From: Prevotella sp.
GTDB lineage: Bacteria > Bacteroidota > Bacteroidia > Bacteroidales > Bacteroidaceae
Direction of reading: 5' to 3'
Length of the DNA stretch: 7,542 bases
Assembly: GCA_003483565.1 (NCBI GenBank)
Contig: DMYZ01000302.1
Coordinates: 1 to 7,542, forward strand
The position numbers and the translations under genes were made by a program. The notes under the pieces are model-generated. The model was not told the DNA's origin and ran no database searches. It saw nothing but the letters and a program-made list of their open reading frames with translations. Within the stretch, counting starts at the first letter, position 1. Each line of letters begins with the position of its first letter. Of the stretch, positions 1 to 6,966 are shown one piece after another.

Positions 1-1058
1 CCGGCATCATTAACAGCAAGAAGATACTGAGAAAGAATGACACGCCGTTCCAACTCACGGCCGCGAGGATCCTTTACCTGAGAAAAATCTACGATTCCAC
101 CTTTTTCCCAATAATTCTGCCAATATTCAGCAGAAACTCTCTCTGCTGAGGAAAAATCATTCCTATCAGACAAGTGTGACTTTATTGCCGCAAGATCTTC
201 ACTATATTCTACACTGAAATTCAACTGTCTTCCAGAGGCCTTTAACAGAAAATCATTGGCTTTCTTTTGTCTGAAATCAGCCTTTCCTTTCCAACTGACT
301 AAAACATAATAAACAGTAGCATCTATCTTACGTCTTAAGAGAACAGCATGGGCAATTTTCTTAATAACCAATGTAGTATGCTTATTATCAGCCTGCCAAT
401 TACAGGCATCATCACTATGCCCGCCTGTTGGATAAGCAAAACGAATACGCACGGAAGGCACGACACTAGCTGTAACGAGAGATGATACACGGTCATATAA
501 AGGAGAACAGACCGTCTGTACCTGATATCGGTCATGATTGACAAAGAAAGAGCTGCTCACCTTTCCCGTCCACATATCCAGTGATTCCTGAATATGATTA
601 AGCTGGTTGGGATGAGAAAGGTTTAATCCTACACAGCCCAGATGAAGACGATGAGGGTTAGCACGCAGCCAGTTACAGGCATCGCGCTGCCTTCCAGGCT
701 GCTTAAACTGGACAGAATACAATTCCTTATGCCCTCTTCCAAAATCTTTGGCCTCAAGAACATCTGCCGGCGTATAGTGCTTGGAATTAGCAAAAGAATG
801 CCATCCCCAATCACTCATCGTGCCCAGACAAACACCATGGCTATAGAGTTTGGGAAAAGTCTGCAGACCTGTGGCATCAACCGTCATTGCAAATTCTCCA
901 TTACCGACAGTAAAGGACTGCAAGGAATCGAGGGTTGTAACATGAGGATTATTACGAATCACAACAGCATGCCTGTCTATTCCATTTGCGCTCCAAACAG
1001 GTATGAATGTGCATACCATTTCCAAAAGAATCAAATATTTTCCTAATTGTCGTGACAT
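1..1058 (-). CDS. Six-hairpin (GH65/GH95-like) glycosidase-like protein, N-terminal part, cut by window edge
   Basis: An open frame of 352 codons plus two bases runs without a stop from an ATG at 1058 to the left edge, so the C-terminus is missing. The first 23 residues form a signal peptide (hydrophobic run YLILLEMVCTFIPVW, probable cleavage after WSA). The cysteine at residue 16 does not fit a lipobox, so export to periplasm or beyond is expected. Residues 30-290 look like the N-terminal beta-sandwich of six-hairpin glycosidases, with family-style segments RNNPHVTTLDSLQSFTVGNG (35-54), FAMTVDATGLQTFP (56-69) and SDWGWHSF (82-89). Residues 309-352 (AEYWQNYWEKGG, then ELERRVILSQYLLAV) are the linker helix and first helix of the (alpha/alpha)6 barrel. 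The catalytic residues lie beyond the edge. It follows the DUF4450-type gene by 46 bp and is probably co-transcribed with it. The superfamily call is from recalled family resemblance; the exact CAZy family and substrate are not determined. Confidence 0.8.
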   Translation of the reverse strand, partial: MSRQLGKYLILLEMVCTFIPVWSANGIDRHAVVIRNNPHVTTLDSLQSFTVGNGEFAMTVDATGLQTFPKLYSHGVCLGTMSDWGWHSFANSKHYTPADVLEAKDFGRGHKELYSVQFKQPGRQRDACNWLRANPHRLHLGCVGLNLSHPNQLNHIQESLDMWTGKVSSSFFVNHDRYQVQTVCSPLYDRVSSLVTASVVPSVRIRFAYPTGGHSDDACNWQADNKHTTLVIKKIAHAVLLRRKIDATVYYVLVSWKGKADFRQKKANDFLLKASGRQLNFSVEYSEDLAAIKSHLSDRNDFSSAERVSAEYWQNYWEKGGIVDFSQVKDPRGRELERRVILSQYLLAVNDA

Positions 1059-1104
1059 ATTTTTAATTTGGTTTGATCATTCTATTTATTACATTCTATC
1101 TCTA

Positions 1105-4100
1105 TCAGAAAAGGGTTACAGCCATCAGCCCAACGACAACATCATTGCTCAACGTCCTCAGGGTAAGACTTTTCAGTTCTTTATTCTTATTAAGAGGCAT
1201 ACAGAGTAATTCTGCTGCTCCATCTGGAATATTATTGCCTTCGGCAGAATCCGGATTGTCAGGTATGCTCTTGCTGATACCCTGCAAATGAAGGATACAA
1301 GTTAAATTCCGGCTTACTACCCCACTTCCAAAATGAATACGATAAGGATGAAGCGGCAATGTTTTGAAAGCACAGTCATCAGTATAGTAATCCTGTTCTA
1401 TCGGACACCAGTTATCAGGATTTTTCAATACCAACGTATCTTTAGATCCGTCAGTATATTCCACATAGATTATGCCGTTGGCTATACGGCTCTGCATACT
1501 GTTAGTACTTCCAGCCAACATAAGCCAAGCCCCCTGTGCTTGTCCCTGTAAGGCTACCGTGACACTATCCGGATAATTGTTCCAAAGAGAGGTATATATA
1601 ATATTCTTGCCAGAAGAAGGAGTCTGGAAGGGTACGACAAAAGAATGATGTATAGTGGAGTTTGTACAACTGCTATCCAATATTGCATCAAATATCCCTT
1701 CATGAATTTTGCTGCGAAAAATCTTATCATTTATATCAGCCGTGCGATTTGGAACACACCATTGTCCTATCCCCTGGCTGGGTATTTCCAGCGTAGAATA
1801 AGGAGAGCGCGGAGAAAGATATTTATTCTTGAAAATATCGTCAACCTTACTGTTAAAGCAACTGTCAAGATTGATTTTACGATATTGAAGATATTGGGCA
1901 TTAATTTGTGACGAAAGATCTTTTAGACCCATTTTCCGCATATATTCTGATATCATGACAGTATTCTCTTCCCTTGCCCCTGGTATAGTGACAGTACGGT
2001 TTGCCTTGCTAACGGTTTTACGGTAAGCGGTCAACATCTGATCAGTTTTATCTGTACCTTTAACTATGCCATCATAATCTAGGATTATTTGCAAAGGCCG
2101 GGCAAAATGCTGATGGATACGAAAAATATCTTTCCTTCCATCCCGATGAAAATAGAAACTCAAATAAGGCGAATGAAAAGAAACCTGCTTCCATTCAGAC
2201 GGCCATCCAGGACGGATCACACATTTACCATGAAGAGCATCCGGACGAATACCAAAAAGCCCGTTGACGACAGCTCTTGCCACCACACCTATATTATCAC
2301 CAAAATCACGATAAGCCTCAGAGACAGCCTTATCATAATAACTGATCTGTCCGAAATTACCCGGGCTCTGCCCCAGATACTGTTCATCAAGCAAATCGCT
2401 TTTCAATAACCGTGTTGCAGTTTCCCCCTGTCCTGCCTCATAAAGGGCAAGAGCCATATTCGCTACTTCTTCATGAGCAACATTATTTGTACTCCAGTCA
2501 TATGGCATCCAATCTGTAGTAGAAACCGTATAAGGTTTCCAGTCTATAGTAATCTTACCTCTATATTTATCAGGAAGAATATATTTAATAGGAATATGAC
2601 GAAAATGTCTGTCAAAATAATTAGTCAGCAAGCTGTCTTGCCATTTCTCATCTACCCCACAGTCTATAGGCGTATAAAGACTCCAAAGACCAGGATCCGT
2701 ATGAAGACGCTTCAATCCCATAAAATCCTGGTATTCCGCCCAATGATCATGAATCCATAATCGCGCATTCATCGCTTTCTTTATAGCTTCGGCCTCTTTG
2801 AGGTACGGAACAGGGTTTTCTCCCAGAATCTCAGCAATACGGGCAGCCAGAATATTGCCCCTGTAATTATAAGCAGAACTATATGTTACGGCTCCGCTGT
2901 TATAATACAGGGCATCACTTGCCCAAATACAGCAATAGGCATCATACAGATGATCATTGTCCGGATCCCAATTACGTTTTTCCCAGGCAAGATGCCTTAC
3001 CAATACCGGCCACATCTTACGCAAATAAGTGGTATCTGCATCATATTCAAAATGCCAAAGAAGTTCATCAATATAATTAAGATTCATATCATAATGATGC
3101 ATAATATGATTATTATCGGGTAAACGGCAGATATAACCATTACTATACATCTGTGTACCCCATTTCTCTTTGATCCGCGAAAAATTCATCGTTGTATCTT
3201 GATTAGGATGAGGATAAACGGGAGGAACATCTATAACCTGGCTACGGGCATAAGCATCAAAGTGTGACCGTGCCCGGTCATCCCATCCAAGGATGTCACC
3301 CACATATCCGGCTCGCCATCCTGCCAAAGGCATGCGCCATCCAACGCACCCATGAAGCCAAGTATTGCCGTCCCATAAACCATCAGCCGCGACTACAAGA
3401 TTAGAAGCTAGAGTGTTAATAAAAGGATCCGGAGTAGTAAAAGAAAGTACAGAAGTAAGTTTGGTCAAGGCCTGTTGTTCCTTCTTCATAAGAGAAGCAC
3501 CCTGCCGTGCTGAAAGAATATAACAAGTATCAGGATGACAAAGTATAAAATAACTATTACCTTTGGCTTGCCATCGATAGTCTCTGAGCAGAGGGGTATT
3601 AACTTGCGGGTCATAACTGGAACGAGGTTCCTTTCCCAAATCACCATCCCTGGACATATTCCATTTACGGACAGGACATACAAGAGCTTCAAGTTGAGGA
3701 GCGACATTGAATCCGGTAGCTGAAAACTGCCAAATTGCTCCTTCACGAAACTGAGAAGCAAGGACAACAATAGTCAACCGGGCCTGGTGACCCCAACGAG
3801 GGTCACGCAACAAATAAGTACGTTGCCCGCCTTGATAACGGGCTTCACAATAGGCTGTTGAATCTAGTGGAAATTTATGTTTTTTATAACTTAGGAAAAA
3901 ACGAAAGTTCCGGCTTCTCTGTTTATCATAAGTAGCAAAAACAGGACGATCGCTCGTTTCCAACCGAAAAAGCGTATGAGTACCATAAAGAGCACGAGTA
4001 TAGCGGTTATTGCCGTTAATACACATAATATTCTTCCCTTCTGGATAATACTGTAAGATCCGTGCTGGCTTTTGTGCCTTCAATGCAGTGGATATGAAAA

Positions 4101-4137
4101 GTAAACTAAAAAGTAATATACTGAATTTTCTTTTCAT
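1105..4137 (-). CDS. DUF4450-type secreted six-hairpin glycosidase-like protein, 1010 aa
   Basis: The protein is predicted to cleave a glycan in the periplasm or outside the cell; the substrate is unknown. I start it at the ATG at 4137 because this gives a classic signal peptide (MKRKFSILLFSLLFISTALKAQ, cleaved near residue 20). The frame stays open to a TTG at 4188, but that codon lies inside a terminator-like hairpin and adds 17 residues with no signal-peptide character. Residues 25-200 match the DUF4450 style (NGNNRYTRALYGTH at 41-54, FRLETSDRPVFATYDK at 57-72). Residues 235-645 are an (alpha/alpha)6 barrel with WRMPLAGWR (267-275), GDILGWDDR (280-288), WAEYQDFMG (466-474), TDWMPYDWSTNN (541-552), EAYRDFGDNIG (607-617) and IRPGWPSEW (641-649). 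Acidic residues in these motifs are candidate catalysts, by inference. A beta-rich C-terminal region (735-1010) carries AGSTNSMQSR (875-884) and NPDNWCPIEQDYYTDD (906-921). No frameshift is visible. Family naming is from recalled motifs. Confidence 0.85.
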   Translation of the reverse strand: MKRKFSILLFSLLFISTALKAQKPARILQYYPEGKNIMCINGNNRYTRALYGTHTLFRLETSDRPVFATYDKQRSRNFRFFLSYKKHKFPLDSTAYCEARYQGGQRTYLLRDPRWGHQARLTIVVLASQFREGAIWQFSATGFNVAPQLEALVCPVRKWNMSRDGDLGKEPRSSYDPQVNTPLLRDYRWQAKGNSYFILCHPDTCYILSARQGASLMKKEQQALTKLTSVLSFTTPDPFINTLASNLVVAADGLWDGNTWLHGCVGWRMPLAGWRAGYVGDILGWDDRARSHFDAYARSQVIDVPPVYPHPNQDTTMNFSRIKEKWGTQMYSNGYICRLPDNNHIMHHYDMNLNYIDELLWHFEYDADTTYLRKMWPVLVRHLAWEKRNWDPDNDHLYDAYCCIWASDALYYNSGAVTYSSAYNYRGNILAARIAEILGENPVPYLKEAEAIKKAMNARLWIHDHWAEYQDFMGLKRLHTDPGLWSLYTPIDCGVDEKWQDSLLTNYFDRHFRHIPIKYILPDKYRGKITIDWKPYTVSTTDWMPYDWSTNNVAHEEVANMALALYEAGQGETATRLLKSDLLDEQYLGQSPGNFGQISYYDKAVSEAYRDFGDNIGVVARAVVNGLFGIRPDALHGKCVIRPGWPSEWKQVSFHSPYLSFYFHRDGRKDIFRIHQHFARPLQIILDYDGIVKGTDKTDQMLTAYRKTVSKANRTVTIPGAREENTVMISEYMRKMGLKDLSSQINAQYLQYRKINLDSCFNSKVDDIFKNKYLSPRSPYSTLEIPSQGIGQWCVPNRTADINDKIFRSKIHEGIFDAILDSSCTNSTIHHSFVVPFQTPSSGKNIIYTSLWNNYPDSVTVALQGQAQGAWLMLAGSTNSMQSRIANGIIYVEYTDGSKDTLVLKNPDNWCPIEQDYYTDDCAFKTLPLHPYRIHFGSGVVSRNLTCILHLQGISKSIPDNPDSAEGNNIPDGAAELLCMPLNKNKELKSLTLRTLSNDVVVGLMAVTLF

Positions 4138-4160
4138 TTCAGAGAGGATTAAATAAAATT

Positions 4161-4201
4161 CAAAACAAAAAGTATGCCAGACCTTCAAGGAACTGGCATA
4201 C
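4161..4201 (-). terminator. Intrinsic terminator or attenuator hairpin between modular protein and enzyme genes
   Basis: On the plus strand GTATGCCAG (4172-4180) and CTGGCATAC (4193-4201) form a perfect 9-bp inverted repeat around a 12-base loop. The loop contains a further CCTT/AAGG pairing. Read on the minus strand, the stem is followed at once by TTTTTGTTTTG (4171-4161), the classic form of a rho-independent terminator in the direction of transcription. It starts 18 bp after the stop codon at 4219, and the next gene begins 23 bp beyond the T-tract. No convincing Bacteroidetes promoter (TTTG ... TAnnTTTG) is visible in that short leader, so partial read-through is likely. The structure is seen directly; function is inferred. 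Confidence 0.75.
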
Positions 4202-4218
4202 CTGGAAAATGAGAAGTA

Positions 4219-6852
4219 TTATTTTATGAGTACTTTCTTAACCTTGATTGCACCATTAGTATAAACAGTACGGACAATGTTAATACCTGGCTGTAAACAG
4301 CTGAGACGCATACCACTGAGAGAATAGATTTCTGTACGGATTACAGGGGTTACATTAAGGTTAATATCATTGATATCATCCAAAATACCTCTGGTTTTAT
4401 CCCCCTGATTAAGAATATAAATATCAAAAATCATAGCCTTACTTCCACCTCCGGTTTGCGCAAGACGTACATAAACCGGTGTTGTACCACTATAAGTCAT
4501 CTTAGTGCGCTTCCAAAGTCTACGAGTGTTAGAGAAAGATACACTATCCAGTTTTGTCCAGGAAGCACCATCAGCAGAAGTTTCTATATCACACTTCGGA
4601 ACAGAAGAACCATTACCATTAGCGGCATATACGATAACATCAAAAGGACCAGCATAAGTACTCTTGCTCTCAATGCTGGCTGTATATGGCTCGTTGTCTA
4701 TCTTATCACCAAGATTAACTATCGACTTAGTTGCACCTTCTTCACCGTCAGCAAGAATTGCATCCTCTGCTGTCTCTGGATTATAACCAGTACCATCACC
4801 AACGACAGCTGTAGGAGTTGTATTTTCCCAATCGACTACCTGTCCTTTAGATTTAATCGTCCAAAGAGAATTTGAAATTTCCCCACCTGTTACAAAAGGA
4901 TAAACACCTTCGGCATCAGGATTCTGAGTGGTGTCATAGCAAGAACTGGCAGACTTACCCCAAGAAAAGAAATAAGACGTAGTAGTAGATCCACTATTCC
5001 AATCAGCACTGTTAGCGTCAAAATGGGCAAGTACATCATATCGAAGAGTCTTACCGACATTCTGGATAGTAACATTCTTGCTGGCTGTTTCTGACTGGAT
5101 ATAGGAGCCTCCTTCTGCAAAAGCTGTTACTGTAACAGGAGTCGTGACCTTAAGAGGAGCAGAATAAACAGCAGACTTTGTCATATCTGTACTGCCAGTA
5201 TAGTTATAGTAAATTGTCAGACCGGGATCTGCATTAGTCAAAGTGACAAAAGAAGTATCAGGGCCTTCATTAATTGTAAATTCAGGAGCCGGTGCCTGAG
5301 TTTTAATTGCAATATTGACAATGGTTGTATCACTCATCAAATAACCATCAGCCTTGGCAATAGCCTTAATTGTTACTGGTTCCGTAAACTTAAGCGTGTC
5401 CGTATAAACATTACTTTTATCAGAAGGATCAGTACCATCTGTTGTATAATAAATAGCAGCATTTTTATTACCATTTTTAAGAACAGCCAGGGTCTCTTTA
5501 TTTTTATATGCTTGGCTCACTGTAGGTGCAGGAGTATTGGTCACAACTGTTTTAGTATCCGCTACAAGGCTGAGGGCTGTAGGCAGAATGACAGACATAG
5601 CATCTGCATCAACGTTAGCCATATTTTGTTTATCATAAGGCAAAAACATATAGGCATTACGATTAGCATTGTGTTCATGAACAGCTACCGAATTACCGAC
5701 AACAGCAAGAGTATCATCACCTGCAAAGTAAGGACTAAGACTAACCCCTGTAATTCCACCAGCAGAAAGAATACTCAAAGCACCTGTACTAGTATCCAGA
5801 CCATTTGCAGTTGCATTGACAAAGAACTTATTACTGCCCTTGACGATTGTAGCTGCTTGCTGAATACTTGTAACAGCCTTGCCATATCCCCAAGGCTCAT
5901 AGAGAGAAGCATTAAGGTTCAGTACTGGCTCATAAGCTATAATACTCTTCAACGTAGACACACAGGCATCAGCAGCATCAATATACGGACTGATGACGAC
6001 TGCATCAAACTTTTCCAAACTGTCTGCTGTGATAGTCTTGTTGTTGACATCAACGGCAGTAGTAGTAAAGAGATCACTACTACCGGAAATAAAAGCATGA
6101 GCATAGTCTGCATTACGGTCATAACCGTTGCCACTATTAAAGACATAGGCTATTTTGGATGCAGCCTTTACGACAGGAGCATCTCCTTCTCCAACAACAA
6201 TATAATAGATATGACATCCATTACTGGAAGTTACTTTTACCGTAACACTATCAGAACCATCAGTAGCCTGTGGTAAAGTCCATTTTACATCATTAAAGAA
6301 AATAGGAACAGACTGACCATAATCAGCAGCTATTGTTGTTCCATTTACAGAAATATTCACACCACGGGCTTCTGTATTCTTATGGGATTCAATGCCCATA
6401 TGTAAAGTATCACGGGCTGCAGCTTTAAAAGTGAAAGATAGTCCAGAACCGTTAAGCCACAGAAAATGAGTACCATAAGGATACTCTTTATTAGGGCTCC
6501 CGTCATTTTCAGACTGACTATAGTCGTTGACCAGGACTAGTCCCTTTCCTTTGGCACTTTGAAAATTCAAATCTTTCAACTCCGGGATTGGCGTTGTCAC
6601 ACCGTCCACATGGGTTGATGCTGCTCCTGAGACGGTAGATGCATTAAACCACGTTCCTGTATTGGCAGTAGACACATCCTTTTCCCAGTCTCTCCAATAG
6701 CCTCCAGTGCCATTCTGCTCCATATCGGTTTGCAAAGCCGTAATGGTGGCAGCACTAAAACCATTGTTGAGAAAATCCCAAGTCTTCCTACTCTGAGCTT
6801 GTACAGCCATTGTCGCTAAAGCCAGTAGTGCAAGTGTAATGAGTTTTTTCAT
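4219..6852 (-). CDS. Modular secreted surface protein with two chitobiase C-terminal-type domains and a sorting-like C-terminus, 877 aa
   Basis: This is probably a surface glycan-binding or glycan-associated protein that works with the upstream SusC/D pair, as its position directly after a susD-like gene suggests. The ATG at 6852 gives a clear signal peptide (MKKLITLALLALATMAVQAQ). There is no lipobox cysteine, unlike typical surface glycan-binding lipoproteins. Residues 22-225 are an aromatic, beta-rich domain opening with TWDFLNNGF. Residues 230-430 alternate strands and helices (KIAYVFNSG, KFDAVVISPYI) and may be a Rossmann or ThuA/glutamine-amidotransferase-like fold without an obvious active site. 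Residues 440-516 and 521-596 are tandem chitobiase/beta-hexosaminidase C-terminal-type sandwiches; the first has the hallmark IYYTTDGTDPS (467-477), the second a degenerate form (IYYNYTGST from 547). Residues 600-815 look like a discoidin- or CBM-like sandwich. Residues 836-877 (EIYSLSGMRL ... IKVKKVLIK) resemble a short type IX secretion sorting domain. No catalytic motif was recognised, so an enzymatic role is not claimed. The protein could instead be a lyase or esterase scaffold of unknown type. Confidence 0.8.
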   Translation of the reverse strand: MKKLITLALLALATMAVQAQSRKTWDFLNNGFSAATITALQTDMEQNGTGGYWRDWEKDVSTANTGTWFNASTVSGAASTHVDGVTTPIPELKDLNFQSAKGKGLVLVNDYSQSENDGSPNKEYPYGTHFLWLNGSGLSFTFKAAARDTLHMGIESHKNTEARGVNISVNGTTIAADYGQSVPIFFNDVKWTLPQATDGSDSVTVKVTSSNGCHIYYIVVGEGDAPVVKAASKIAYVFNSGNGYDRNADYAHAFISGSSDLFTTTAVDVNNKTITADSLEKFDAVVISPYIDAADACVSTLKSIIAYEPVLNLNASLYEPWGYGKAVTSIQQAATIVKGSNKFFVNATANGLDTSTGALSILSAGGITGVSLSPYFAGDDTLAVVGNSVAVHEHNANRNAYMFLPYDKQNMANVDADAMSVILPTALSLVADTKTVVTNTPAPTVSQAYKNKETLAVLKNGNKNAAIYYTTDGTDPSDKSNVYTDTLKFTEPVTIKAIAKADGYLMSDTTIVNIAIKTQAPAPEFTINEGPDTSFVTLTNADPGLTIYYNYTGSTDMTKSAVYSAPLKVTTPVTVTAFAEGGSYIQSETASKNVTIQNVGKTLRYDVLAHFDANSADWNSGSTTTSYFFSWGKSASSCYDTTQNPDAEGVYPFVTGGEISNSLWTIKSKGQVVDWENTTPTAVVGDGTGYNPETAEDAILADGEEGATKSIVNLGDKIDNEPYTASIESKSTYAGPFDVIVYAANGNGSSVPKCDIETSADGASWTKLDSVSFSNTRRLWKRTKMTYSGTTPVYVRLAQTGGGSKAMIFDIYILNQGDKTRGILDDINDINLNVTPVIRTEIYSLSGMRLSCLQPGINIVRTVYTNGAIKVKKVLIK

Positions 6853-6899
6853 CTTCTTATTGTTTAAAATTGGTTAGTAATTAAAAATATATTAAGGTT

Positions 6900-6921
6900 A
6901 CTTAGCCTTATAAGGCTAAGT
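6900..6921. repeat. 22-base perfect palindrome (stem-loop) between susD-like gene and modular protein gene
   Basis: Each strand reads ACTTAGCCTTA followed by its exact reverse complement, so the RNA can form a stem of 8 bp or more around a short TTATAA centre. It lies in the 114-bp gap between the susD-like stop (6967) and the modular protein start (6852). On the transcribed minus strand it is followed by AACCTTAATATATTTTT, not by an immediate T-run, so it is a poor intrinsic terminator in that direction. The plus-strand side has only TTTT. Likely roles are an mRNA processing or 3'-end stabilising hairpin, a weak attenuator, or a regulator site; the sequence does not decide between them. The rest of this gap is A/T-rich leader with no recognised element. 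Confidence 0.7.
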
Positions 6922-6966
6922 TTTAATTATCATACTTCAATATTTTTTCTTCTACTGTTGCCATAT

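Noticed and set aside
335..814. Two short minus-strand frames (335-544 and 629-814) that could suggest broken genes
   Set aside because: They are out of frame with the continuous 352-codon reading frame of the left-edge gene, which runs through this stretch without a stop. No frameshift is needed.
642..1046. Plus-strand open frame of 134 codons opposite the left-edge glycosidase-like gene
   Set aside because: The minus-strand frame here has family-like motifs and a signal peptide. The plus-strand translation has no recognisable features.
1078..1099. Direct repeat of CATTCTAT with a 14-base period in the 46-bp gap before the left-edge gene
   Set aside because: Eight bases repeated twice in A/T-rich sequence is weak, and there is no link to a promoter or known operator.
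5512..6276. Plus-strand open frame of 254 codons opposite the modular protein gene
   Set aside because: Its translation is rich in Ser, Ile, Cys and Thr with no domain, signal or membrane pattern, and it lies wholly antisense to a convincing coding sequence. It is a shadow frame.
6884..6891. TATATTTT on the minus strand, similar to the Bacteroidetes -7 element TAnnTTTG
   Set aside because: The final G is missing and no TTG/TTTG element lies 19-21 bases upstream, where the palindrome sits instead. In A/T-rich leader sequence such a match is expected by chance.
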